64,000 nt of DNA, taken from assembly GCF_900111295.1 (NCBI RefSeq), contig NZ_FOGT01000003.1, positions 248,001 through 312,000 on the forward strand, written 5' to 3'. Below the pieces are notes generated by a model. It was not told the DNA's origin, ran no database searches, and saw nothing but the letters and a program-made list of their open reading frames with translations. Made by a program: the position numbers and the translations under genes. Below, in pieces: positions 25,307 through 33,600 of the stretch. The first letter of the stretch is position 1. Every line of letters begins with the position of its first letter. The DNA is from Salipaludibacillus aurantiacus. Lineage in GTDB: Bacteria > Bacillota > Bacilli > Bacillales > Salisediminibacteriaceae.

Positions 25307-25702
25307 ATGTTTTTTCATATTGACACGAAAAGTAATGCTCCTTTATATGAACAAATCATTCAACAAGTTAAAGAGATGTGCGCCAAGGGGTTGCTTACCC
25401 CTGATGAAAGGCTGCCCTCTGTAAGAGAACTATCTTCACATATGGTTATAAACCCGAATACGGTCAGTAAAGCTTACCAGGAACTGGAACGGCAAGGGAT
25501 CATCGTTACCGTCCGCGGCCGGGGAACATTTATTTCAAAAAAAACAGACCGTACAAGCGATCCTGGCAGATTAAAGGCGATCAGAGAGTCTTTAAAGGAA
25601 GCAGTCATTGAAAATTATTATGCAGGGTATTCCAAAAAAGAGCTTATTAAATTATTGGAAGAGGTATATGAAGAAATGGAGGGAAAAACAGATGAAAATT
25701 AG
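25307..25702 (+). CDS. GntR-family repressor, YtrA subfamily
   Basis: The protein has 131 residues. A GntR winged helix (about residues 10-75: PLYEQIIQQVKEMCAKG, LPSVRELSSHMVINPNTVSKAYQELERQGI) is followed by a short helical tail without a ligand domain, which defines the YtrA group. I take the ATG at 25307; a GTG directly before it is in frame. Overlaps the ATPase gene by 11 bases. Genes of this kind control adjacent ABC transporters that respond to cell-wall antibiotics; the YtrA-like box upstream supports this. Confidence 0.85.
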   Translation: MFFHIDTKSNAPLYEQIIQQVKEMCAKGLLTPDERLPSVRELSSHMVINPNTVSKAYQELERQGIIVTVRGRGTFISKKTDRTSDPGRLKAIRESLKEAVIENYYAGYSKKELIKLLEEVYEEMEGKTDEN

Positions 25703-26567
25703 CGGCTTGTCTAAAACCATTCATGGCAAACACATATTGTCCGATATCAATTTCTCAATTGAAACAGGAAGTATTATAGGCGTAACCGGAAGAAATGGGG
25801 CAGGAAAAACAACTCTTTTACGCACCATGACCGGAATCCTCGACCCAACTAAAGGCGATGTGACAATTGATGGTTACAGTATATTTAAAAAACCTCAAAC
25901 AAAAGAACAAGTTATATTCGTGCCGGATTCTTCGGAAGCTTTTAAAAATTACAGCACAAAGGAAATTTTAACACTTTACAAAAATATTTATTCAAAGTTT
26001 GATGAAGAGTATTTTTATGGATTAATGGATCGCTTTTCCCTTCCCTTTGTCAAAAAAACAGGTGCTTATTCTAAGGGAATGAAAGCACTTTTCTCACTTA
26101 TCATTGCTTTCTCGACAGGCGCCAAGTATATATTGCTTGATGAACCGACTGACGGGCTGGATGTTATTGTTAAAAAACAGGTGCTGCAAATTCTGGTCGA
26201 AGAAGTAGCCGCTAAAGACGTATCAATCATTATTTCCTCACACAGACTGGATGAGCTGGAGTTTATGGCAAATAAAATAATTATGATTAAAGACGGAAAA
26301 GTAGACAGCCTATATGAGATTGAAGAAATGAAAGAAATGTATAAAAAGGTTCAGCTTGTTTTTAAAGAAGCGATGCCTCAAAACCTGAAAAAAGAGGTTA
26401 CTATATTGGATCAGACAGGAAGAGTTTACACAGTAATAATGGATAGAAATGATCCAAAGCTACAACACATGATTGAAGAAACAGACCCCCTACTCTTTGA
26501 AGAACTGCCATTATTACTTGAAGACATTTTTGTAGCTAAATTAGGCGGTGTCAGCAATGTTTCATAA
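25692..26567 (+). CDS. ABC transporter ATP-binding protein, YtrB-like
   Basis: ATPase of 291 residues starting MKISGLSKTIHGKHILSDI. Walker A is GRNGAGKTT, the signature region YSKGMKALFSL is the relaxed form seen in YtrB and related ABC-2 exporters, and Walker B is ILLDEPTDGLD followed by SSHRLDE. The ATG at 25692 follows TGGAGGGAAAAACAG; a longer upstream frame lies inside the repressor gene. Overlaps repressor and permease genes, showing tight coupling. Confidence 0.87.
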   Translation: MKISGLSKTIHGKHILSDINFSIETGSIIGVTGRNGAGKTTLLRTMTGILDPTKGDVTIDGYSIFKKPQTKEQVIFVPDSSEAFKNYSTKEILTLYKNIYSKFDEEYFYGLMDRFSLPFVKKTGAYSKGMKALFSLIIAFSTGAKYILLDEPTDGLDVIVKKQVLQILVEEVAAKDVSIIISSHRLDELEFMANKIIMIKDGKVDSLYEIEEMKEMYKKVQLVFKEAMPQNLKKEVTILDQTGRVYTVIMDRNDPKLQHMIEETDPLLFEELPLLLEDIFVAKLGGVSNVS

Positions 26568-27567
26568 AGCTCTCTGGTATCAGAATTATAAACAGACCAG
26601 AATGATTATATGGATTATTCTTGCTTTATTCATTATTCATATGCCGTTTCAGTCAGTTCTGTCTCTGGAAACGTGGAAAGAGAGAGAAGAACAAGCCAAT
26701 CAAGCAGAAGGATATGTGTATGAGGTGCAAAAATGGGATGTGCTGCAAATATTTTCACAGGGGACTCTGCCTGTCTTTTTATCTTTTTCTATTATCGCTT
26801 TAGCATGTTTGCTAATTGGATTAGAAAGGAATACAAGAAGAAACGATTTCACTTTTTCACTGCCTTTTTCGAGAAAAGATTTATTTTTAGCTAAGTGGCT
26901 TTACGGGGTTTCAGCCATTTTTTTCTTTCATATTATTAATTTTTTTACAGCTTTTTTTATTATTTATCAGTCTGATTATTCGACTGCCCTTTATCTCGTT
27001 TCGTGGATTGAGATTTTCTGGGGCCCGCTTTTAGGATTTATAATGTTTTTTACTTTCGCTCTATTGATTGGAACCTTTACAGGGGAAATGATCTCCCAGG
27101 TCGGACTGACCTTCCTGTTAGGTTTCTTGCCTCAAGGGGTGTTTGCATTAATTCAATCTTTTACAGAGGTTCATTTCCGATATATTTTCAGCTTGCCGGA
27201 CTGGATTAATTATTTAACCCCATTCAACTATGTTTTTAATCAGTCAGGAGAGATATTATCTGTCGTGCTTCCATTAATTTTTACCGGGCTTTTTCTTTGG
27301 CTGAGTACTTATCTTTACGAAAAAAACAAAATTGAACATAATGGAGAGTTTTTAATTTTTAAAGTTCTTAATCCTGTATTTCTTACCGGGATAACAATAA
27401 GCATTTCTTTGGCAGGCGGGATGATTGTCTCTGCGCTGGCTCCTTGGAGCGCTGATGCTTTAAGAATAATCGCGTATTGGATCGGGTTTACTACATTCTT
27501 ATTGTTTGCTTTATTGATTGGAAGGCGGATTGTCACAATGAATATTCAATTTTATGGAAAACCTTAA
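26557..27567 (+). CDS. ABC-2 type permease, partner of the YtrB-like ATPase
   Basis: Membrane protein of 336 residues with about six helices, for example TLPVFLSFSIIALACLLIGL and the repeated aromatic FFHIINFFTAFFIIY. A soluble loop follows the first helix. The ATG at 26557 has AGGCGGTG 8 bases upstream and overlaps the ATPase stop by 11 bases. The substrate is unknown; by analogy with ytr operons it may take part in envelope stress or peptide-antibiotic response. Confidence 0.78.
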   Translation: MFHKALWYQNYKQTRMIIWIILALFIIHMPFQSVLSLETWKEREEQANQAEGYVYEVQKWDVLQIFSQGTLPVFLSFSIIALACLLIGLERNTRRNDFTFSLPFSRKDLFLAKWLYGVSAIFFFHIINFFTAFFIIYQSDYSTALYLVSWIEIFWGPLLGFIMFFTFALLIGTFTGEMISQVGLTFLLGFLPQGVFALIQSFTEVHFRYIFSLPDWINYLTPFNYVFNQSGEILSVVLPLIFTGLFLWLSTYLYEKNKIEHNGEFLIFKVLNPVFLTGITISISLAGGMIVSALAPWSADALRIIAYWIGFTTFLLFALLIGRRIVTMNIQFYGKP

Positions 27568-27635
27568 TCATTTTTATCTCCCAGTACCTGCGGCAGCCAG
27601 GGGTTTTTCCAGTAAATTTTATATAAATAAAACGG

Positions 27636-27664
27636 TTGCAAAACATGTATATACAAATTATAAT
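27636..27664 (+). promoter_or_regulatory. Sigma-A promoter of treP
   Basis: TTGCAA (27636-27641), a 17-base spacer and a perfect TATAAT (27659-27664). The first TreR box fills the spacer. Confidence 0.75.
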
Positions 27665-27693
27665 AGAGATAGCTAAGATATTTGTATATACAT
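27645..27693. promoter_or_regulatory. Pair of TreR operators
   Basis: ATGTATATACAAAT (27645-27658) and its mirror TTTGTATATACAT (27681-27693). The TGTATATACA core is the known TreR site of Bacillus. One box covers the promoter spacer, the other lies about +17 to +29, so a looped or roadblock repression by TreR is expected, relieved by trehalose-6-phosphate. Confidence 0.8.
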
Positions 27694-27707
27694 GTTCTTG
27701 ATTCTAA

Positions 27708-27721
27708 TGTAAACGATTTAT
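27708..27721. promoter_or_regulatory. cre site for CcpA in the treP leader
   Basis: TGTAAACGATTTAT fits the catabolite response element with central CG, 16 bases before the treP start, where CcpA would block transcription when glucose is present. Confidence 0.6.
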
Positions 27722-27736
27722 TTAGGAGGGTAATTT

Positions 27737-29152
27737 ATGCAAAAATACGAACAGCAAGTTCGTGAACTCCTGGAAGCTATTGGAGGAGAAGAAAACGTTG
27801 ATAAAGCGACTCATTGTGTGACAAGACTTCGCTTTGCTTTAAAAGATGAATCTAAAGTTGATTCTGAGAAGCTCGAATCTATTGATATAGTTAAAGGGTC
27901 TTTTTCCACGAACGGACAGTTTCAGGTTATTATTGGACAAGGGACTGTGGATCAGGTTTACCGGGAAATGGTTGCTATGACTGATATCGGTGAATCTTCC
28001 AAAGATGATGTGAAGTCCGCAGGTTCCAAAAAAATGAATCCTTTTCAAAAAGCGGTCAAAACATTAGCTGATATTTTTATACCTATTTTACCTGCGATTG
28101 TAACTGCCGGTTTATTACTTGGTTTAAATAATATTTTAACCGGTGAAGGAATTTTCTTTGACGAAGCACTTATCGAAGTTTATCCGCAATGGGCGGATAT
28201 GGCTGAAATTATTAATATCATTGCAAGCGCAGCCTTTGCCTTCCTCCCCGCTTTGATCGGCTGGTCAGCAGTCAGGCGTTTCGGGGGCAGCGATCTGCTC
28301 GGAATTGTTCTTGGTTTAATTATGGTTCATCCTGACTTGTTGAATGCCTGGGCTTATGCAGATGCACAGGCTGCCGGCGACGTGCCAATGTGGAATCTGT
28401 TTGGCCTTGAAGTTGAAGCAATAGGCTATCAAGGACAAGTATTACCTGTTTTATTCGCTTCTTATATTTTATCGAAGATCGAACTTTTCCTTCGAAAACG
28501 GGTTCCTGATGCTATCCAGCTCCTTGTTGTTGCTCCAGTGGCACTTTTAGCTACAGGATTTATCACTTTTGTCGCTATTGGTCCACTGACATTTGCGTTA
28601 GGTAACGGTATTACCGGCGGATTTGTATGGTTGTTTGATGTCCTTCCTGCTTTAGGCGGTTTAGTTTACGGTATCATGTACGCACCTTTAGTTATCACTG
28701 GGATGCACCACGCCTTTCTTGCTGTCGACCTGCAGCTCACAGGAACTGGCGACGGTACGTTCTTATGGCCGATCCTTGCTTTATCTAACATCGCCCAGGG
28801 TTCTGCCGCATTAGCAATGATGTTTGTGTCCCGAAGTGAAAATCTCAAAGGGCTTTCAGGTACATCAGCTGTATCAGCTTATTTAGGTGTTACGGAACCT
28901 GCTATGTTCGGGGTTAATATTCGGTACAGGTATCCGTTCGTCTGTGCCATTATTGGTTCAGCAATTGCCGGAACGTTTATTTCGATTAGCGGGGTATTAG
29001 CCTCAGCCATCGGTGTTGGCGGAATCCCTGCATTCTTATCCATCTTCCCTCAGGACTGGGTGCCATTTTTCATAGGTATGTTTATTGTGCTTATAGTACC
29101 TTTCACTTTAACTTATCTCTATGGAAAATTTGTTTCTAAAGAAAAAATTTAA
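27737..29152 (+). CDS. treP: PTS trehalose-specific EIIBC component
   Basis: Takes up trehalose as trehalose-6-phosphate. The protein has 471 residues. The N-terminal EIIB domain carries the phospho-cysteine in ATHCVTRLRFAL (about residue 26), followed by the EIIC domain with some ten helices. Characteristic stretches KTLADIFIPILPAIVTAGL, HPDLLNAWAY, VITGMHHAFLAVD and YLGVTEPAMFG match Bacillus TreP closely. RBS TAGGAGGG. No EIIA domain is fused, so a shared glucose-type EIIA must serve it. Unlike the usual treP-treA-treR order, neither the hydrolase nor the repressor gene follows. Confidence 0.92.
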   Translation: MQKYEQQVRELLEAIGGEENVDKATHCVTRLRFALKDESKVDSEKLESIDIVKGSFSTNGQFQVIIGQGTVDQVYREMVAMTDIGESSKDDVKSAGSKKMNPFQKAVKTLADIFIPILPAIVTAGLLLGLNNILTGEGIFFDEALIEVYPQWADMAEIINIIASAAFAFLPALIGWSAVRRFGGSDLLGIVLGLIMVHPDLLNAWAYADAQAAGDVPMWNLFGLEVEAIGYQGQVLPVLFASYILSKIELFLRKRVPDAIQLLVVAPVALLATGFITFVAIGPLTFALGNGITGGFVWLFDVLPALGGLVYGIMYAPLVITGMHHAFLAVDLQLTGTGDGTFLWPILALSNIAQGSAALAMMFVSRSENLKGLSGTSAVSAYLGVTEPAMFGVNIRYRYPFVCAIIGSAIAGTFISISGVLASAIGVGGIPAFLSIFPQDWVPFFIGMFIVLIVPFTLTYLYGKFVSKEKI

Positions 29153-29162
29153 GTCATGATGA

Positions 29163-29193
29163 GCGGCTCTGCCTGAAAGCAGAGTCGCTTTTT
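29163..29193 (+). terminator. Terminator of treP
   Basis: GCGGCTCTGC/GCAGAGTCGC 10-bp stem (one mismatch pair G-T type) with CTGAAA loop and TTTTT tail. Confidence 0.85.
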
Positions 29194-29321
29194 ATTGTTC
29201 CTTTCCAGAAAGGCCTTTCTTTTTTTGACATACATTCTTTCTTAAAGGGGTATACAAAGTTTAAAAGACAGCGTTATTATTTAGTTACAGATCCAGTTTA
29301 TGTCTGACAGGGAGGACCATT

Positions 29322-30959
29322 GTGAAAAACTTCTCATTATATCGTATAATGGTTATTGTAGGAATGTTTATAAAATTTATCGTTCAACTTTATTTTTTTA
29401 ACAAAAGAAATAAAACATGGGATGCCCAAACTCAGGAAAAATGGGAAGAGCTTCTAAAAAAGCAAGCCGAAGAATACAGGGAAAAGGCAATTAAACTGGA
29501 AGGCTTGATGATTAAAGTCGGACAGTTTCTCAGTACAAGAGCGGATATTATGCCGGAAGTATTTTTAAAAGAGCTTTCCGGGCTCATCGATCAGGTCCCG
29601 CCTGTTCCTGCTGACATATCCAAGAAAATACTGGAAGACGAATGGGGCCAGCCCATCGAAAATTATTTATCGGAGATCAGCGATAAACCCGTGGCTTCTG
29701 CTTCAATTGGAGAAGTATACAAAGGTAAATTGATTAACGGCCAGGAAGTAGCCATTAAAATTCAGCGCCATAATATTAATAAAATTATTCATACGGATTT
29801 TAAAGCGTTGCGCATTGTTTTATGGATAACGAGCACTTTTACAAAATTGGGAAAAGAGATAGATGCGAAAGCCCTCTATAAAGAAGTCGTTACCATTATC
29901 GGCAATGAGCTCAATTACTCTAAAGAATTAAAAAACGGCCAGTATTTCCAGAAAAGGTTTCATGACAGCAATGATTATTATATCCCCCAGTTTTATGAAG
30001 ATTACTGTACACGTAAAGTGCTGGTCATGGAATGGATGGAAGGAAGAAAAGTGACTGATATTTCCTTTTTAAAAGAGAATCAGCTTGACCGGAAAGAAGC
30101 TGCCCGCAGAGTATTTCAGTTTTTCGTCGATCAGCTGCTGGATTACGGCATGTTTCACGCCGATCCTCATCAGGGAAATATTCTTATAACAAAAGATGGT
30201 ATGATTGTTATTATAGATTTTGGCATGGTGGGTGAGATTTCAAGGGAAGAAACACAGCAAATCAGAAAAATGATCCAAGGATTTGTTCTTGATGATTATG
30301 AACTGGTAATCAGCCAGTTGCAGGAGCTTGGCTTCCTCCTTCCCCATGCAAATAAATATAAGCTTCAGTCTTTACTGAGAACTTATGTGGAAATGTATCT
30401 GGAACAGGATATTAAACAGCTTGACGAAGAAGTGGTTCAGGAAATTTTTAGGGATCTTCAGGAAATTGTCCACGAACAGCCTATCCAGTTGCCTGCCGAA
30501 TTCGCTTTTCTAGGCCGTGCAGCTTCAATAGGACTGGGTGTTTTGACAATTATCGATCCTGACATCGATTTTATGTCTTTGGGGAAACCTGTTGTCACAC
30601 AGTGGCTTGAAGAGAACAATGAAGATACGGGAAGCCTTAAAATGCAGGTTATTAAGGATTCAGCGAAACCTTTACTATCGCTTCCCCGTAATATAAATGA
30701 GTGGCTTGAAGCTCCAACATATCAGAGAAGATCGGAAGAACGCCGGCAATGGAGACAATTTGACCATCAGCGCCAGTTGATGATGGCCGGTATTTCCGCT
30801 TTAACTTTTCTGCTGTCTTTAGTATTTTTATTGGTTTCTATTATAATGGCGCATTCTTATCTTCTGCTCGTCACGTCAGTTTTGACAATTATTTCTTTTA
30901 TAATAAGTATCTTAACGTTTATCTTGCATAAACGCTGGGTGGATAAATTTCGAAGATAA
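29322..30959 (+). CDS. AarF/UbiB/ABC1-family atypical kinase
   Basis: The protein has 545 residues. The family KxGQ motif is GLMIKVGQFLSTRADIMP near residue 64. The kinase-like core includes ASIGEVYKGKL (A-rich loop), the VAIKIQ lysine, FHADPHQGNIL and VIIDFGMVG. The C-terminus has two predicted membrane helices (about 490-540). Relatives regulate quinone biosynthesis or lipid-related processes; the Bacillus function is not settled. Starts at GTG with GGGAGG 7 bases upstream. Forms a unit with a phasin-like gene 30 bases downstream. Confidence 0.87.
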   Translation: MKNFSLYRIMVIVGMFIKFIVQLYFFNKRNKTWDAQTQEKWEELLKKQAEEYREKAIKLEGLMIKVGQFLSTRADIMPEVFLKELSGLIDQVPPVPADISKKILEDEWGQPIENYLSEISDKPVASASIGEVYKGKLINGQEVAIKIQRHNINKIIHTDFKALRIVLWITSTFTKLGKEIDAKALYKEVVTIIGNELNYSKELKNGQYFQKRFHDSNDYYIPQFYEDYCTRKVLVMEWMEGRKVTDISFLKENQLDRKEAARRVFQFFVDQLLDYGMFHADPHQGNILITKDGMIVIIDFGMVGEISREETQQIRKMIQGFVLDDYELVISQLQELGFLLPHANKYKLQSLLRTYVEMYLEQDIKQLDEEVVQEIFRDLQEIVHEQPIQLPAEFAFLGRAASIGLGVLTIIDPDIDFMSLGKPVVTQWLEENNEDTGSLKMQVIKDSAKPLLSLPRNINEWLEAPTYQRRSEERRQWRQFDHQRQLMMAGISALTFLLSLVFLLVSIIMAHSYLLLVTSVLTIISFIISILTFILHKRWVDKFRR

Positions 30960-30989
30960 GCGGGAAATTATTTAAAGGAGGGCAACCAA

Positions 30990-31334
30990 ATGAGCAACTT
31001 ATTAAAAACAGGATTTTTATTAGGATTAGGCGCTGCCGTATCAAGTAAGGAAAAAGTGGAAAAGTATATTGACGACCTTTTATCAAAAGGGAAAGTGACT
31101 CCTAAAGAGGCAGATGAATTATATCAATCCCTCTTAAAAAAAGGAGAGGAAACGGAAGAACAATGGTCTACCCGCTCTAAAGAGAGAATGCGTTCAGTAA
31201 TGGAAGATTTAAACATTGTTTCAAGAGACGAACACTTACAGCTTAAACAAAAAGTAGAAGTACTTGAGCAGAAAATCATGCAGCTGGAACATGATAACAA
31301 ACAAACGAATGATGACAATCAAAGCGAATTTTAA
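30990..31334 (+). CDS. Phasin-like coiled-coil protein
   Basis: The protein has 114 residues. A short hydrophobic N-terminus (LLKTGFLLGLGAAVSSKEKVE) precedes a charged helical body, ending in a heptad-like coiled coil (LKQKVEVLEQKIMQLEHDN). This fits the phasin/PhaI superfamily proteins often encoded next to AarF kinases. RBS AAAGGAGG. It probably binds lipid or polymer surfaces or scaffolds the kinase; evidence is family resemblance only. Confidence 0.7.
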   Translation: MSNLLKTGFLLGLGAAVSSKEKVEKYIDDLLSKGKVTPKEADELYQSLLKKGEETEEQWSTRSKERMRSVMEDLNIVSRDEHLQLKQKVEVLEQKIMQLEHDNKQTNDDNQSEF

Positions 31335-31336
31335 TT

Positions 31337-31368
31337 AAAGCAGCAGTCTGCCAGACTGCTGCTTTTTT
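31337..31368 (+). terminator. Terminator of the aarF unit
   Basis: AAAGCAGCAGTCTG/CAGACTGCTGC with minimal loop and a TTTTTT tail. Confidence 0.9.
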
Positions 31369-31396
31369 GTGCTGACAAGATGGTGAAATTTTTCCT

Positions 31397-31427
31397 TGAA
31401 TATTCACGTACCTTTGCTGTCAAGCTA
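31397..31427 (+). promoter_or_regulatory. Sigma-G-like promoter of splAB
   Basis: TGAATA (31397-31402), 18-base spacer and CAAGCTA (31421-31427), against TGAATA and CATACTA for sigma-G: a perfect -35 and 5 of 7 in the -10. Forespore expression is the known pattern for spl operons. Confidence 0.65.
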
Positions 31428-31464
31428 TAGTTATAAAGACTGCTTAAAGTAAAGGAGGGTGAAA

Positions 31465-31743
31465 ATGACTATTGAAAAACTCCACGCCGGAGACAAGGTT
31501 TATATTATTCAACGAAACCCCCATACACAATCTGTTGCTCATATCCAGGAAGCTTATATTATAGATAATCCTTATCACCCAGGGGAGCTTTCACTTTTTT
31601 TTAGAGATGAATATTATCCTCTAACTGACGATTTCGCAATGTTCCCAAGTTATGAAGAAGCTGAAGAAGTCTACAGGGATATTTTTAATCCAAATGATGA
31701 GGAGCTGGATTTCAACCCAATTCATGAGGTATACAGATTATGA
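31465..31743 (+). CDS. splA: SplA, regulator of spore photoproduct lyase operon
   Basis: The protein has 92 residues (family usually about 80). It begins MTIEKLHAGDKVYIIQRNPHTQSV, a small TRAP-like beta-rich protein considered a negative regulator of splAB. I chose the ATG at 31465 (AAAGGAGGGTGAAA upstream) over an in-frame GTG inside the ribosome site. Its stop overlaps the splB start (ATGA). Confidence 0.88.
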   Translation: MTIEKLHAGDKVYIIQRNPHTQSVAHIQEAYIIDNPYHPGELSLFFRDEYYPLTDDFAMFPSYEEAEEVYRDIFNPNDEELDFNPIHEVYRL

Positions 31744-32768
31744 TAAAACCTTTCGTCCCTCAGCTTGTTTATATAGAGCCTGGCGCACTTGAATATCCAG
31801 CCGGGGTTCAACTGAAGAAAAAATTTACAGAGATGGGAATTGAAATAAGAAAAACTACTTCCCATAATCAGGTAAGAGATATCCCGGGCAAAAATGATTT
31901 ACAAAAATATAGGAATGCAAAGTCCACACTGGTTGTCGGTGTGAGAAAAACACTCAAATTTGACACATCCAAGCCGTCAGCCGAATATGCTATTCCTCTG
32001 GCAACCGGGTGTATGGGCCACTGTCAGTATTGTTATCTTCAAACGACTATGGGAAGCAAGCCTTATATAAGGACATATGTAAACACAGACGAAATTTTTG
32101 AGGCGGCTGAACAATATATGAAAGAGCGCGCGCCGGAAGAAACCCGTTTCGAAGCAGCATGTACGTCTGATATCGTAGGAATTGACCATTTAACACACTC
32201 TTTAAAACATGCCATCGAATACTTCGGTAAGTCCAAATATGGAAAACTGCGGTTTGTGACCAAGTATCATCATATTGATCACTTACTGGATGCGGACCAT
32301 CAAGGAAAAACGCGTTTTCGTTTCAGCATCAATGCAGATTATGTGATAAAAAGCTTTGAACAAGGAACCTCTCCTCTCAATGAAAGAATCGGCGCGGCAG
32401 CTAAAGCAGCCAAAGCTGGCTATCCTCTTGGTTTTATCATTGCACCTATTTATTTACACGAAGGGTGGAAAAAAGGGTATAAGGAAATGTTTGAAAAGCT
32501 CTATGACGAGCTCCCTGCCTATGCCTTGGATGATCTGACATTCGAACTGATCCAGCACCGTTTTACAAAGCCGGCCAAGCGGGTCATTCAAAAAAATTAC
32601 CCTATGACAAAACTGGAGCTTGACGAGGAAAAAAGGAAGTATAAGTGGGGAAAATACGGAATTGGCAAGTACGTATATCAAAGTGACGAGCAGGAAGATA
32701 TTCAAAAAACACTGTATGAGTATCAACAGCAATTTTTTCCTGAAGCCACCATCGAATATTTTACGTAA
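31740..32768 (+). CDS. splB: Spore photoproduct lyase
   Basis: Radical SAM enzyme that repairs the thymine dimer formed in spore DNA by UV. It has 342 residues. The cluster motif CMGHCQYC (Cys91, 95, 98) binds the 4Fe-4S/SAM centre, and Cys141 in EAACTSDIVG is the hydrogen donor known from B. subtilis. Conserved RFRFSINADYVIK follows. Overlaps splA by 4 bases and shares its sigma-G-like promoter. Strong evidence that the organism forms endospores. Confidence 0.95.
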   Translation: MIKPFVPQLVYIEPGALEYPAGVQLKKKFTEMGIEIRKTTSHNQVRDIPGKNDLQKYRNAKSTLVVGVRKTLKFDTSKPSAEYAIPLATGCMGHCQYCYLQTTMGSKPYIRTYVNTDEIFEAAEQYMKERAPEETRFEAACTSDIVGIDHLTHSLKHAIEYFGKSKYGKLRFVTKYHHIDHLLDADHQGKTRFRFSINADYVIKSFEQGTSPLNERIGAAAKAAKAGYPLGFIIAPIYLHEGWKKGYKEMFEKLYDELPAYALDDLTFELIQHRFTKPAKRVIQKNYPMTKLELDEEKRKYKWGKYGIGKYVYQSDEQEDIQKTLYEYQQQFFPEATIEYFT

Positions 32769-32786
32769 AAACTTTTTTATTTAATT

Positions 32787-32836
32787 AGGGAAACCGCGGG
32801 GACAAAGATGGGCTGTCTCTCGGTTTCCTGTTTTTT
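32787..32836 (+). terminator. Terminator of splAB
   Basis: GGAAACCG (32789-32796) pairs with CGGTTTCC (32821-32828), with an inner GGACA/TGTC arm, and is followed by GTTTTTTG. Confidence 0.8.
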
Positions 32837-32865
32837 GTGGCTCTGCTTCGTCGCAAGTGGGGAGG

Positions 32866-33450
32866 GCTACGCCGGTAGCATGTTGGTGCTACACCCGTAG
32901 CACCTACCTACCTGTTACTCTTTTTCAGATTGCTTATGCGGCCGTTTCCTCTTCATTTCTTCCTGATACATTTTTAGGTGCTCCTGCGCCGCTTTCGGCT
33001 TGCTCGTCGCAGGTGATAAGTGCTACACCCGTAGCACCTACCTCTCTGTTACTCTTTTTTAGCTTGCTTATGCGGCCGTTTCCTCTTGATTTCTTCCTGA
33101 TACGTTTGTTGGTGCTACACCCGTAGCACCTACCTCTCTGTTACTCTTTTTTAGCTTGCTTATGCGGCCGTTTCCTCTTTGTTTCTTCCTGATACGTTTG
33201 TAGGTGCTACACCGGTAGCACCTACCTACCTGTTACTCTTTTTCAGATTGCTTATGCGGCCGTTTCCTCCTGATTTCTTCCTGATACATTTTTAGGTGCT
33301 CCTGCGCCGCTTTCGGCTTGCTCGTCGCAGGTGATAAGTGCTACACCCGTAGCACCTACCTCTCTGTTACTCTTTTTTAGCTTGCTTATGCGGCCGTTTC
33401 CTCTTTGTTTCTTCCTGATACGTTTGTTGGTGCTACACCGGTAGCACCTA
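32866..33450. repeat. Tandem array of 92/134-bp palindrome-bearing units
   Basis: Six copies of the 20-bp dyad GGTGCTAC-ACC[C/G]-GTAGCACC start at 32885, 33019, 33111, 33203, 33337 and 33429 (two have A for the first G). Between them lies a conserved 72-bp stretch ending TTCTTCCTGATAC. Two units carry an extra 42 bp (CTGCGCCG...CGTCGCAG, itself a hairpin), so spacing is 134, 92, 92, 134, 92. A degenerate half-size dyad GCTAC-GCCG-GTAGC stands at 32866. Unit types run A-B-B-A-B-A', hence a 318-bp higher-order period. Unit lengths are not multiples of three and no frame runs through, so it is non-coding. Confidence 0.9.
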
Positions 33451-33501
33451 CCTACCTGTTGCTCTTTTTCACCCCGTCTTTGGTTCTGCTGCTGCCCTTT
33501 G

Positions 33502-33542
33502 AAAAAAATAAACTGCTTTAGCCTGAAAAGCTAAAGCAGTTT
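33502..33542 (-). terminator. Terminator of the 33.6 kb membrane protein gene
   Basis: AAACTGCTTTAGC/GCTAAAGCAGTTT, 13-bp stem, followed on the minus strand by a T-rich run (ATTTTTTT). A second small hairpin TTTCCTGTC/GACAGGAAA (33560-33582) lies between it and the gene. Confidence 0.82.
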
Positions 33543-33600
33543 AGCAGCGCTTTATAAGTTTTCCTGTCTCTTTGACAGGAAAGGTTTAAAAGACAGTCGT

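Noticed and set aside
29225-29253. Sigma-B or sigma-A promoter for aarF
   Set aside because: GGGTAT at 29248 has no GTTTAA-like partner at proper distance, and TTGACA at 29225 has no -10 after 16-18 bases.
32857-33126. 89-codon plus-strand frame in the repeat array
   Set aside because: It runs through the tandem repeats, whose 92-bp period breaks frame, and has no ribosome site; low-complexity product.
32866-33450. CRISPR array
   Set aside because: Regularly spaced dyads look like repeats, but the intervening 72 bp are nearly identical in every unit and no cas genes are present.
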